Below are positions 19,014 through 26,950 of a stretch of DNA of 64,000 bases, one piece after another; the stretch's first letter is position 1, and every line of letters begins with the position of its first letter. The DNA is from Pontibacter aydingkolensis (GTDB taxonomy: Bacteria; Bacteroidota; Bacteroidia; Cytophagales; Hymenobacteraceae). The stretch covers positions 186,001-250,000 of the forward strand of contig NZ_JAHYXK010000002.1 of the NCBI RefSeq assembly GCF_019443125.1, given 5' to 3'. The notes beneath the pieces are model-generated. The model made no database searches and had not been told where the DNA came from. It saw nothing but the letters and a program-made list of their open reading frames with translations. A program made the position numbers and the translations under genes.

Positions 19014-19579
19014 TTTACCCAATCACCGCTTACGGCGATCCAGTTTTAAAAGAAGAAGCACAAGACATTCCGCAGGACTACCCTAACCTGCAGGAGTTGA
19101 TCCAGGATATGTTTGACACCATGTATTATGCACACGGTGTTGGGTTGGCAGCACCGCAGATAAGCAAGAGCATACGCCTGTTTGTGATAGACTCTGAGCC
19201 GATGATGGACGAAGGCGACGAGGGAAAAGGCGTAAAGAAAGCGTTTATCAACCCGGAGATTATTGAGGAAAGCGGCGAAGAGTGGGGCTTTGAGGAAGGC
19301 TGCCTGAGCATACCTGGTGTACGTGAAACAGTTTACCGCCCTGAGCGCATTGTTATCCGTTATTTTGATGAAGAGTGGAACGAGCACGAAGACACTTATG
19401 ACGGCATGACGGCGCGCGTTATCCAGCACGAGTACGACCACATAGAAGGTATACTTTTTACAGACCACCTGAACGGCCTGAAAAAACGCCTGATCAAGAA
19501 CAAGCTGGCTAAGATCTCGAAAGGCGAGGTAGATGCAGATTACAAAATGAAGTTTCCGGCGCTGGCTAAGAAGCGCTAA
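19010..19579 (+). CDS. def: Peptide deformylase
   Basis: 189 aa. It removes the formyl group from new polypeptides. All three family motifs are present: GVGLAAPQ (43-50), EGCLS with metal-binding Cys98, and QHEYDHIEG with His140, catalytic Glu141 and His144. An insert (MMDEGDEGKG) is usual in Bacteroidota enzymes. It is coupled to ruvX and ends at a strong terminator. Confidence 0.97.
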   Translation: MIYPITAYGDPVLKEEAQDIPQDYPNLQELIQDMFDTMYYAHGVGLAAPQISKSIRLFVIDSEPMMDEGDEGKGVKKAFINPEIIEESGEEWGFEEGCLSIPGVRETVYRPERIVIRYFDEEWNEHEDTYDGMTARVIQHEYDHIEGILFTDHLNGLKKRLIKNKLAKISKGEVDADYKMKFPALAKKR

Positions 19580-19597
19580 GACTATACTTTAAAGTAT

Positions 19598-19636
19598 AAA
19601 ACCGCCTGCTACATTAATTGTGGCAGGCGGTTTTTT
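19598..19636 (+). terminator. Terminator of ruvX-def
   Basis: Stem AAAACCGCCTGC (19598-19609) with GCAGGCGGTTTT (19623-19634), then a T run. Immediately upstream is a palindrome of the iterated word, TATACTTTAAAGTATA. Confidence 0.88.
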
Positions 19637-19736
19637 GTTTAAATACATACATTCCTAATATATTAGGCAACTCAACAACCATGTTTATGTATTAAAACTA
19701 TTACCGCCAGCGCTTACATTTCTGAGATCTGATATG

Positions 19737-19744
19737 TAGCTTTG
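19737..19744 (+). promoter_or_regulatory. Possible -7 box of the RsbQ-like gene
   Basis: TAGCTTTG, an exact TAnnTTTG match 55 bases before the ATG at 19800. No good -33 element seen. Confidence 0.4.
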
Positions 19745-19799
19745 TCAGGCTTAGTCCGCTGATATTTAACGCATATACTATCTAAATTTATTAAAACCT

Positions 19800-20588
19800 A
19801 TGAATGCAGTTAAAAGGAATAATGTAAAAGTTATTGGAAATGGCGAGAAACCCATGCTGTTTGCCCATGGTTATGGCTGCGATCAGAACATGTGGCGATT
19901 TATCACTCCTGCTTTTGAGGATAATTATAAGGTTGTTCTTTTTGACCACGTAGGGTTTGGAAATTCTGATGCCTCTGGTTATTCCAAAGAGCGCTACAAC
20001 TCTTTACAGGCCTATGCAGAAGATGTATTGGAAATATGCCAGGAACTTGATCTGCATGATGTTGTTTTTGTTGGCCACTCCGTAAGTGCCATGATAGGCG
20101 TTTTAGCTGGTATTAAGGACCCACAGCGTTTCTCAAAGCTGATCCTGGTTAGCCCTTCTCCAAGCTTTATCAATGATGGAGACTATGTTGGCGGTTTTAC
20201 AAGGGAGGACATTGAGGGTTTGCTAAACTCTTTAGAAAGCGACTACCTGGGCTGGTCTAACACGATTGCTCCTGTGATAATGGGTAACCCAGACCGTCCT
20301 GAACTAGGTCAGGAACTGGCCCAAAGCTTCTGCAAAAGCACCCCGAAAGTTGCTCAGGATTTCGCACATATCACGTTTCTTTCAGACAACAGAAAGGACC
20401 TGCCTAAGGTGAAAATACCAACCTTGATCCTGCAGTGCTCTGAAGACGCCATTGCTCCTTTGTCTGTTGGCGTATACGTAAACCGGCACATTGCCGGAAG
20501 CAAACTTTTTGTGCTGCAGGCCACAGGCCATTGCCCTAATCTAAGCGCTCCCGAAGAAACCATTGCAGCTATGAAGAGCTTTCTTTAA
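19800..20588 (+). CDS. RsbQ-type alpha/beta hydrolase
   Basis: 262 aa. Compact alpha/beta hydrolase with the triad Ser94 (VGHSVSAM), Asp216 (CSEDAIAP) and His244 (ATGHCPNLS), at nearly the same positions as Bacillus RsbQ (Ser96, Asp219, His247). The N-terminal AHGYGCDQNMWRF is also an RsbQ hallmark. RsbQ works with the phosphatase RsbP in stress signalling, probably by sensing a small hydrophobic molecule, and is the bacterial relative of plant D14/KAI2. No RsbP-like phosphatase is nearby; the next gene encodes a STAS/SEC14-like protein. The gene lies in a region without the AAGTATAA octamer, so it may have been acquired. Confidence 0.9.
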   Translation: MNAVKRNNVKVIGNGEKPMLFAHGYGCDQNMWRFITPAFEDNYKVVLFDHVGFGNSDASGYSKERYNSLQAYAEDVLEICQELDLHDVVFVGHSVSAMIGVLAGIKDPQRFSKLILVSPSPSFINDGDYVGGFTREDIEGLLNSLESDYLGWSNTIAPVIMGNPDRPELGQELAQSFCKSTPKVAQDFAHITFLSDNRKDLPKVKIPTLILQCSEDAIAPLSVGVYVNRHIAGSKLFVLQATGHCPNLSAPEETIAAMKSFL

Positions 20589-20670
20589 AAGAACAGCGTA
20601 AAACTCAATAACCTTCGTTAAATGGTATGAAAAACAAGAGTCGGAAACTTTAATAACTGATATAACGAAA

Positions 20671-21096
20671 TTGTTTAAAAGTATAGATAGCCAAAATCTT
20701 AAAAAGGCGAATGGGGATGTATTCATCGAAATACATAGAGCACCGGACAATGCCTTCCTTCATGTAAACTGGATAGGGATACAATCTCTTGAAACCATAA
20801 TGATGGGTGGCAACCAAATTCTCTCTATGCTAAGGGTGAAGCCTTGCCAGGGACTGCTTAATAGCAACCGAGAGTTAATAGGCTCCTGGGAGTCAGCAGT
20901 AAACTGGTTATCCTATAGATGGGCTCCTCAGGCTGAAATACTGGGTCTGCGCAATTTCGCACACGTGATTTCTCCGGGTATTTACGGACAATGGTCTTTT
21001 GATGCTCTTTACCCTAAAATAAAAGGCATATTTGAGGTTCAATCATTCTTAACTGACGACGCTGCAAAAGCCTGGCTTCAACTTAAATCTTCTTAA
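20671..21096 (+). CDS. STAS/SEC14-like (SpoIIAA-like) small protein, probable RsbQ partner
   Basis: 141 aa from a TTG at 20671. The frame is open from 20602 but holds no ATG before this point, so the start is uncertain. Alternating strands and helices, the W-G-Q-S pattern near the N-terminus (VNWIGIQSLE) and the ending FLTDDAAKAWL resemble the SpoIIAA-like/STAS-SEC14 superfamily; this is a weak, pattern-level assignment. It follows the RsbQ-like gene by 82 bases on the same strand. A role as downstream effector in RsbQ signalling is inferred from context. Confidence 0.6.
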   Translation: MFKSIDSQNLKKANGDVFIEIHRAPDNAFLHVNWIGIQSLETIMMGGNQILSMLRVKPCQGLLNSNRELIGSWESAVNWLSYRWAPQAEILGLRNFAHVISPGIYGQWSFDALYPKIKGIFEVQSFLTDDAAKAWLQLKSS

Positions 21097-21163
21097 GCCA
21101 GTTCCTGTTTCGTAGTGGTCGCTGTTTTTAGAGCGGCGGCTCTTTCTGTATGTTAATACCTCT

Positions 21164-22264
21164 CTACTCCACCATACTAAAAAGCCTGCTCCACCTTACC
21201 TTATCCAGCAAACCAGCGTTGGCATCTAAAGACATCCACACAAAAACAGCCTTGCCCACTACATGATTTTCGGGTACGAAGCCCCAGTAGCGTGAGTCGA
21301 GGGAGTTGTGGCGGTTGTCTCCCATCATAAAGTAGTAGTTCTGCTTAAAAGTATACTGGTTTACCTGCTCACCATCGATGTATAGTTTACCACTACGTAC
21401 CGCAGCATTCTGGTTTTGCTCATAGGCAAGTATAACACGCTCGTAAAGCGGCAGCGTATTTTCGTTTATGGCCACGGTGGCACCGGATTTGGGAATGTAC
21501 AAGGGTCCGAAGTTGTCGGTGTTCCAGCTATACTTTTCGGGATCCTGCGGGAAAATACCAGGCGCCGCTTCGCCTACACCTGACTGCAAAAGTTTTACAT
21601 CCTGAATTATATCGAGGGCTGCCAGTTGCTTTGCTTTATCAGGTGTAGTATGCATCTCGTAGCCAACTGGTGTGCGGTAAAAATCTGTTATATCGCGGCT
21701 CAGGAAGAAGTTATCGTTTAGCACCCTATCTGTGGTTACGCTATAGGCAGTCTGTTTCTGGGCCGGGTTTTCTGTGGGGTTGCCATTAATGTATACCTGC
21801 CCGTTACGGATAGCCAGTGAGTCGCCGGCTAAACCGATGCAGCGTTTAATGTAATAGGTCTTTAAATCAGCGGGATGCCCAGCCTCTGCGGGGTAGTTAA
21901 ACACCACGGCATCGTTGCGCTTTACCTCCGAAAAGCCCGGCAGCCGGAAAGACGGCAGTTGTATGGCATCGGAGTAAGAAGCGATAGTGCTGCCCCAGAT
22001 GGTTTGGTGTGTGAGCGGCACCTGCAGTGGCGTGCCCGGCGTGCGTGGTCCGTAGTGCAGCTTACTTACAAACAGATAATCGCCGGTAAGCAGTGAGCCC
22101 TCCATGGAAGGAGTAGGTATGGCATAGGCCTCAAATGTAGCCCACCGTATTATACTTGCTGCCACTACGGCAAACATAACGGCATCGGCCCACTCGCGGG
22201 CAGCGCTTTTCTTTACTTGTGCTTTGGGTTGTTTTCCCCGGAATTTCAGTTTCATAGGTAGCAT
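21164..22264 (-). CDS. lepB: Signal peptidase I
   Basis: 366 aa. It cleaves Sec signal peptides at the outer face of the inner membrane. One membrane segment (about 25-45) is followed by box B with the catalytic Ser (IPTPSMEGSLL), box D with the catalytic Lys (YYIKRCIGLAGDSL) and box E (MGDNRHNSLDSRYWGFVP). A long insert between boxes is typical of Bacteroidota. The alternative start Met4 is possible. Transcribed alone. Confidence 0.95.
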   Translation of the reverse strand: MLPMKLKFRGKQPKAQVKKSAAREWADAVMFAVVAASIIRWATFEAYAIPTPSMEGSLLTGDYLFVSKLHYGPRTPGTPLQVPLTHQTIWGSTIASYSDAIQLPSFRLPGFSEVKRNDAVVFNYPAEAGHPADLKTYYIKRCIGLAGDSLAIRNGQVYINGNPTENPAQKQTAYSVTTDRVLNDNFFLSRDITDFYRTPVGYEMHTTPDKAKQLAALDIIQDVKLLQSGVGEAAPGIFPQDPEKYSWNTDNFGPLYIPKSGATVAINENTLPLYERVILAYEQNQNAAVRSGKLYIDGEQVNQYTFKQNYYFMMGDNRHNSLDSRYWGFVPENHVVGKAVFVWMSLDANAGLLDKVRWSRLFSMVE

Positions 22265-22323
22265 AGGTTTTATACTATATTATAACTACTTATGAATGCT
22301 GGATATTATACTTTAGAGAAGAA

Positions 22324-22716
22324 TTATACTTTTACAGTTGCCTTCTTTTTGAAGGCTGGTCCGATAAAAAGTACGTAACCAAACAGAGCAGTGAACAGAA
22401 AGTATAGAATAGTCGCAGCTAAAGTATAAGTTGCTGTAGCAGAGGCTACTTTTGCCAGGGCTAACCCTCCCACAAAAAAATGAGCAAAGTTTCCGAGCGC
22501 CACTGGCCTGCTATAGATACCACCAATCAAGTTTGCCTTGGCTGTCCAGTTAACCATTGCAAAGCCAAAATAAAGGGCTCCCAGCAACTGCAACAATAGA
22601 AAAGGGGCCTCAGTTAAACCCAGATAGCCACCAATCTCTTCCGGAAAGAAAGAGAGCGCCACACCTGCTGCGCCCATTGCGACAGCACTCGACCCCATTA
22701 GTATTTTTGTGTTCAC
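22324..22716 (-). CDS. Small four-helix membrane protein, unknown function
   Basis: 130 aa with four predicted membrane helices (residues about 5-25, 38-58, 70-92, 97-120) and a basic C-terminal tail (FKKKATVKV). No motif with known function. It is similar in design to the small membrane proteins at 24766 and 25296. Role unknown. Confidence 0.65.
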   Translation of the reverse strand: MNTKILMGSSAVAMGAAGVALSFFPEEIGGYLGLTEAPFLLLQLLGALYFGFAMVNWTAKANLIGGIYSRPVALGNFAHFFVGGLALAKVASATATYTLAATILYFLFTALFGYVLFIGPAFKKKATVKV

Positions 22717-22825
22717 CTTGTCAGATCTGAAGTTATAAATTGCTGCTTACTGAATAAGATTTTAAGTTAAGCTTTAGTTAATATTATAGCCATACTTTTA
22801 TGGTCGCAAAAACCCTTTGGCTAAG

Positions 22826-23563
22826 TTACCTGGCTTTTTTAGCAGCTTTCTGTAACTCTACTATTTGTGTATACCATTCGGCATAGGCTCCTTCTGCTTT
22901 TATTTTATTGTTAAAGTCTTTCAGGTATTCCTCTGCCTTGTCGCTGCCCGATATAGCTGAGATTAACAGGCGGTTTGCCAGCACCATTTTCTCTTCTTCG
23001 TAATTTTCAGGTGCTGTGCTTAGGGCCAGCCATGTCGTATTCTCATACTCGTGCAGGGTTTCGCTTATCTGGTCGTGGTTATACTTTATAGTTGTGTTAT
23101 ACTTTACATCGCGTTTTAGCCTGTTGCCCTTGTAGTAAAAGTATTCGGTTAGCCAGGGCCTGCGTACCAGTTCACGGTTTGCACCCAAGGCAAGCAACTC
23201 CAGTTTGTGCAGCTTTAGCGTATCTTGTGTGTACACTACCTCATACCGCTCTGCGGCTTCCCAAAAGTCCACAATGTCTCTATCGCCGCACTGCGAAAGC
23301 ACAAACTCTGAGAACACTTTTTTGCCATCCTGTAGCTCGTAATATCCGCAAATAAGCAATCGCTTGCCATTGGAAAAGGTAAAAGCCGTGTCGGGCTCCT
23401 GCTTTACACCAAACTCCGAGGCCGCGCATTGCTCACAGCCACCTGCAGCTACACCAGAAGCAATTACCTGCTCTCCTGTATTGGTTGGGTTATCTGTAAC
23501 CAGTTCCTGCTCTACAGTGCAGCCAGTCAGTAGCAGCGCCAAAAATGCATATACTTTCTTCAT
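22826..23563 (-). CDS. Lipoprotein of unknown function
   Basis: 245 aa. Lipoprotein signal peptide with lipobox LLTGC (Cys15). A CEQC pair (CEQCAASEFG) and two further Cys (LLICGYY, LSQCGDRD) in the mature part could form disulfides. The C-terminus is helical and Lys/Glu-rich. No family recognised; no operon partner. Confidence 0.7.
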   Translation of the reverse strand: MKKVYAFLALLLTGCTVEQELVTDNPTNTGEQVIASGVAAGGCEQCAASEFGVKQEPDTAFTFSNGKRLLICGYYELQDGKKVFSEFVLSQCGDRDIVDFWEAAERYEVVYTQDTLKLHKLELLALGANRELVRRPWLTEYFYYKGNRLKRDVKYNTTIKYNHDQISETLHEYENTTWLALSTAPENYEEEKMVLANRLLISAISGSDKAEEYLKDFNNKIKAEGAYAEWYTQIVELQKAAKKAR

Positions 23564-23772
23564 ACTTAAGGCTTGATAATGAGTTCAAAGTATGGCAACG
23601 GCAATCTAGAAGAATAGTTTTATCTGAATATAAGAATTAAGCTCACAAAAAAGAATAAGGCTTTGGGTTTAAACAAACTTGGATTAACCCATGACCAGAG
23701 CTTCAACTATAATAAACACCATGCGTTATAAATCCAGATACATCCAGCGCCTATATAAACACCGGTTTAATA

Positions 23773-24261
23773 ATGGGTAAAACAGAAAATAGCCTGCAGG
23801 TAAACGAGGATGAAAAACTATAGCGACGCGTCTGGGCATTTGAGCGTGCAAGCTGGGTAATTATGTTTCTGATTATAGCAGTACTTGGGTATTTTGGACA
23901 GGGCGGATTATTGGTTGGTCATGAAAAAGCAGGCGGACCAGCCGCAGGCTTAGAGGTAGAGTACGAGCCATACATTAGAAAGGGAACTCCAACCAAACTT
24001 ACCCTGACTTATCATAAGCAGAGCCCGCAACCAGAGCTGCGCATAAACAAAACTTTTATCTATAGCACCCATTTAGAGCAGATCGTTCCGGAGCCATCCG
24101 GTGCCAGTGCCGACGAAACCAGCGTAACCTATACTTTCGACGCTTTGGGCAAAGGGGCAGTGGTGGTTTTATACTTTAAGCCTGAGAAAATCAGGGACCT
24201 GCATACTATACTTTCTGATGGCTCTTCTTCGGTTACATTAGAGCAGTTTGTGCACCCTTAA
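23773..24261 (+). pseudogene. Membrane-anchored protein with in-frame TAG near its start
   Basis: ATG at 23773 opens a frame that runs straight into the coding region beginning at the internal ATG 23863, broken only by TAG at 23821-23823. Read through, it gives a charged N-terminus (MGKTENSLQVNEDEKL), the stop, then RRVWAFERASW and a membrane helix (VIMFLIIAVLGYFGQGG), a natural topology for one membrane protein. A single CAG to TAG change would explain it. The 132-aa product from 23863 lacks the cytoplasmic lead but could still insert. It is followed 12 bases later by the DUF421 gene, a frequent partner of small membrane proteins. Confidence 0.6.
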
Positions 24262-24273
24262 ACTTTCGTTGTC

Positions 24274-24723
24274 ATGGAAACAATTGTTCGTGGTCTGGTC
24301 ATATATTTCTTTCTCCTGATTGTATTCAGGATCAGTGGCAAGCGTACGCTGCACGAGGTAACCACCTTCGACTTTGTGCTGCTCATTATTATTGCTGAAA
24401 CCACCGAACAAGCGCTACTCAGCGACGACCACTCTATAACCAACAGCCTGGTACTTATTGTTACACTTGTTTTTGCGGATGTTACTCTCTCAATATTTAA
24501 ACAGTACTCTAAAAAGGCCGGTAAAATACTGGATGGCACACCCACTATTTTGGTAGCCGATGGCAACCTCCTGAAAAATAAGATGGACAAAGCGCGGGTA
24601 GATAAAGAAGATATTATGGAAGCGGCCAGAAAACTGCAGGGCCTGGAAACCATGAGCCAGATAAAGTATGCTATACTTGAGATAGACGGCAGTATCTCAA
24701 TTGTTCCGAAAGGCAAAGCATAA
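24274..24723 (+). CDS. DUF421 (YetF/YcaP-type) membrane protein
   Basis: 149 aa. Two to three membrane helices at the N-terminus, with the family segment FRISGKRTLHEVTTFDFVLLI, then the small cytoplasmic domain (TPTILVADGNLLKNKM) that follows in this family. Bacillus relatives of this family are linked to spore envelope or membrane functions, but no reaction is established. Short compared with YetF (about 230 aa), as is usual for this subgroup. It follows the stop-interrupted gene by 12 bases. Confidence 0.87.
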   Translation: METIVRGLVIYFFLLIVFRISGKRTLHEVTTFDFVLLIIIAETTEQALLSDDHSITNSLVLIVTLVFADVTLSIFKQYSKKAGKILDGTPTILVADGNLLKNKMDKARVDKEDIMEAARKLQGLETMSQIKYAILEIDGSISIVPKGKA

Positions 24724-24765
24724 GTTTTTGTGATCTCTTATAAAACCTGGGTTGTATGCGGCTAA

Positions 24766-25179
24766 TCAGTAGCTAACCTGTGCCTTTTTGCTTACAGCCA
24801 GCCGCAGGCTAAAAACGGAGAGCAGAAAAGTTACCGGGGTAAATACCATTTTCTCGGCCTGGTTCTCTGATAGCAAATTACCCACTGTATTGAGCAGGAA
24901 AAGTATGAACATTGCCCACAGCGCCACTCGGATAACTTTTCTGTTAACTCTTATTTTTAAGACCCCGGAATGTATCGCTACAACTGCCAGCATTGCTAAG
25001 TTTATGGCTATAGAAGCGGCTTCAAAAGAAAGCATCTGCGAATGGGTTCTCAGCCTCCCGCCCCACACCAGCTCAAAAGGCACAATGCCAAGTAGGACAG
25101 TAAAATGAAAAACAATTGTCAGGGATATGATCAGCAACAAGCCATTTGTGGCAAATCGCAAGGTGATTGGGTTATACAT
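24766..25179 (-). CDS. Small four-helix membrane protein, unknown function
   Basis: 137 aa, four predicted membrane segments separated by short basic loops (RVNRKVIRV). No known family recognised. Convergent with DUF421 and transcribed alone. Confidence 0.65.
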   Translation of the reverse strand: MYNPITLRFATNGLLLIISLTIVFHFTVLLGIVPFELVWGGRLRTHSQMLSFEAASIAINLAMLAVVAIHSGVLKIRVNRKVIRVALWAMFILFLLNTVGNLLSENQAEKMVFTPVTFLLSVFSLRLAVSKKAQVSY

Positions 25180-25295
25180 CGGCTACAGACTTTGCTAAAG
25201 TATAAAATGGCAATGTTTCTATAATGGTATCAATACAATGCTTTTGTAGGGCTCAACAATTAGGCAGTAATGTTTTGAAATCATTGTTCCCCATA

Positions 25296-25730
25296 TTATA
25301 CCTGTGATGGATACATAGTTTTATTACCAGCTGCCAGTTTCCCGGCCAGATAAGCCATCGGAATATAAGCTCCGACTAAATCTACAATAGCATACCAGAT
25401 TGGCGAAGGAAGCATAAACACGCTGGCAATTCCTCCTGCTAGGAAAAATACTCCAACAGCTAAAGCAAATTTCATTTTATGGGTTGCTGCAATTTTAGCA
25501 GCCAGAAATGCACCCACCAATGTGCCAAGGGCATGCGCTAAAAATGGAAATATAAAATGCTTGATTTCAAACAGATGCATGGATGCCTGAAGTCCTTCCA
25601 TGGTAGTAACGTCGGCTCCGGCTGGGGGTGGAATAATGGAACCACTAACCGAAATTATACCCATATTTACTATACTGCCTATAGCAAAGCCTGCTATAAC
25701 TGCTAAGATATTTCTAAGGATTGGATTCAT
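25296..25730 (-). CDS. Small membrane protein, unknown function
   Basis: 144 aa with four hydrophobic segments (ILAVIAGFAIGSIVNMGI at the N-terminus) and a conserved-looking HALGTLVGAFLAAKIA helix. I recognise the general pattern from small Bacteroidota membrane proteins but cannot name a function. It borders the foreign-looking mercury module and carries a TTATACTT octamer just upstream (25733-25740), the last one before the module. Confidence 0.68.
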   Translation of the reverse strand: MNPILRNILAVIAGFAIGSIVNMGIISVSGSIIPPPAGADVTTMEGLQASMHLFEIKHFIFPFLAHALGTLVGAFLAAKIAATHKMKFALAVGVFFLAGGIASVFMLPSPIWYAIVDLVGAYIPMAYLAGKLAAGNKTMYPSQV

Positions 25731-25935
25731 GTTTATACTTATTTTCGGGTTAGTTTGATTGATGCTCCGGGATTGTAACGGTCTCGGCTAAGAAACGTGG
25801 GGCATTCGAAGCCCTTAACCGTCCGCCCGTGACAAAGACAGCCACGAAGAACGAACCCTGCCGATACCACTGTCCGCCCCATGTTTTCTTAATCATTGTG
25901 TTCGGTCGGCTTTTTATTTTTCTGTCGGCTCATCT

Positions 25936-26142
25936 TTAACAGCAATTTTCCCCTTGTTGGATAGGCGGACATTTTACCGTTCCGTAACTACAATAAACGC
26001 AACAGTCACCTTGTTTTGGCTTTAACACTTTCTTACAATTATCACACTCGTAAAAATATTGGCAAGCGCCTGTCGGCATTGTTTCTTCCTTTTTATGTCC
26101 GCAGTACGGGCAAGTGATTTCTGATTGCAGTATTACGTTCAT
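25936..26142 (-). CDS. GDCCVxC-domain protein
   Basis: 68 aa. Two Cys pairs (CPYC near the N-terminus and CDNC in the middle) suggest a zinc ribbon; the family motif GDCCVYC follows, and the protein ends ENCC. Such proteins are commonly found next to mercury-transport genes. Its ATG overlaps the merTP stop by four bases (ATGA), so the two are translationally coupled. Role unknown; metal handling is inferred. Confidence 0.85.
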   Translation of the reverse strand: MNVILQSEITCPYCGHKKEETMPTGACQYFYECDNCKKVLKPKQGDCCVYCSYGTVKCPPIQQGENCC

Positions 26143-26741
26143 CTTATCTCTTTCTTGTCGGTTACTGTATAGCCTGTATTTGCAATGGCTTTTTCAATTT
26201 CTTCAATATTGGTCTGAGTTTGGTCAAATTCAATGATTGCGTTTCCATTTTCGTAAGAAACAATCGTCTTGATTATTCCCGTCAGCTTGTTGACTTCGTT
26301 GGTTACATGTTCTTCGCATCCTGAGCAAGTCATTCCTTCTATTGTAAATTCAGTGGTTTTAATATCTTTTTGACTTGCTACAGCAGTCTTGCCTTCATGA
26401 TTTGGAAAGAAAATGTAAGAATACGTTGGAAATGCAAGCATAAGTGCTGCAAAAACTGTCACGATACCCAAGAATCTCTTTGTCTGAATGAAAGGTGTTT
26501 TTTCCGTTGTATCGCATTCGCATTCAATTTGCTTCTGCGATTTCAGTTTTTGATACCAAGCAAACCCGAGAACCAAAACTGTAAATCCGATTAAATATGG
26601 TCTTAAAGGGTCAAGCCAAGAAAAAGTCGAGACAAGCCCACTTGTCCCTGCCAATAAAGCCAAAACTGGGGTAATGCAACAGAGCGAAGCCGAAATTGCT
26701 GTTAAAAGTCCAAGGCCTGCGAGTTTTTCTTCTGATTTCAT
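26139..26741 (-). CDS. merTP: MerTP: fused mercuric transporter and periplasmic-type Hg-binding domain
   Basis: 200 aa from the preferred ATG at 26741 (the frame opens at 26762). The N-terminal part has three membrane helices with the MerT vicinal Cys pair in the first (SASLCCITPVLA), then a CEC motif in the loop; the C-terminal part is an HMA domain with EGMTCSGCEEH. MerT moves Hg(II) into the cytoplasm, where MerA normally reduces it, but neither merA nor merR is present here. Codon use is A/T-rich compared with neighbours, consistent with transfer. Confidence 0.9.
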   Translation of the reverse strand: MKSEEKLAGLGLLTAISASLCCITPVLALLAGTSGLVSTFSWLDPLRPYLIGFTVLVLGFAWYQKLKSQKQIECECDTTEKTPFIQTKRFLGIVTVFAALMLAFPTYSYIFFPNHEGKTAVASQKDIKTTEFTIEGMTCSGCEEHVTNEVNKLTGIIKTIVSYENGNAIIEFDQTQTNIEEIEKAIANTGYTVTDKKEIR

Positions 26742-26779
26742 TTTACTGCTTCTAATGTTCAATGTTGTCTTTTTTCAGC

Positions 26780-26851
26780 TGCCGCTCACCGGACTGTATT
26801 AACAGAACTCTATTCGGCTTATCTGTAGTTGAGCGGCAAATAAGTCGAATA
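26780..26851. repeat. Interlocked inverted repeats upstream of merTP
   Basis: TGCCGCTCA (26780-26788) pairs with TGAGCGGCA (26830-26838); TATTCGGCTTA (26811-26821) pairs, with one mismatch, with TAAGTCGAATA (26841-26851). The arms alternate, A-B-A'-B'. They may be operator, element-end remnants or a folded leader; nothing decides between these. Confidence 0.45.
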
Positions 26852-26950
26852 ACCCCTGAGTAAATATAGCATAATCTATATTCCCACCGCTATTTAGACA
26901 GACATTATTTAACCCCATCAACATAGGTCAAACCAACGTAAGCAACAAGT

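Larger units (their letters stand above)
25731..26950. mobile_element. Probable horizontally acquired mercury-transport island (boundaries approximate)
   Basis: This 1.2-kb block has a base composition unlike its surroundings: two 60-base lines I counted inside merTP are 35% and 38% G+C, against 62% in one line of the next gene. It lacks the AAGTATA/TATACTT word that is dense on both sides. It holds merTP and a GDCCVxC gene, and non-coding flanks (25741-25930, 26763-26900) with inverted repeats. No transposase, integrase or target-site duplication was seen, so the ends and the mechanism are unknown. Confidence 0.5.

Noticed and set aside
25731..25935. Possible transposon end or attachment site left of the mercury module
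   Set aside because: The stretch looks foreign and has a small hairpin (GGGC-ATTCGAA-GCCC), but no target duplication or matching end was found on the right side, so no site is claimed.
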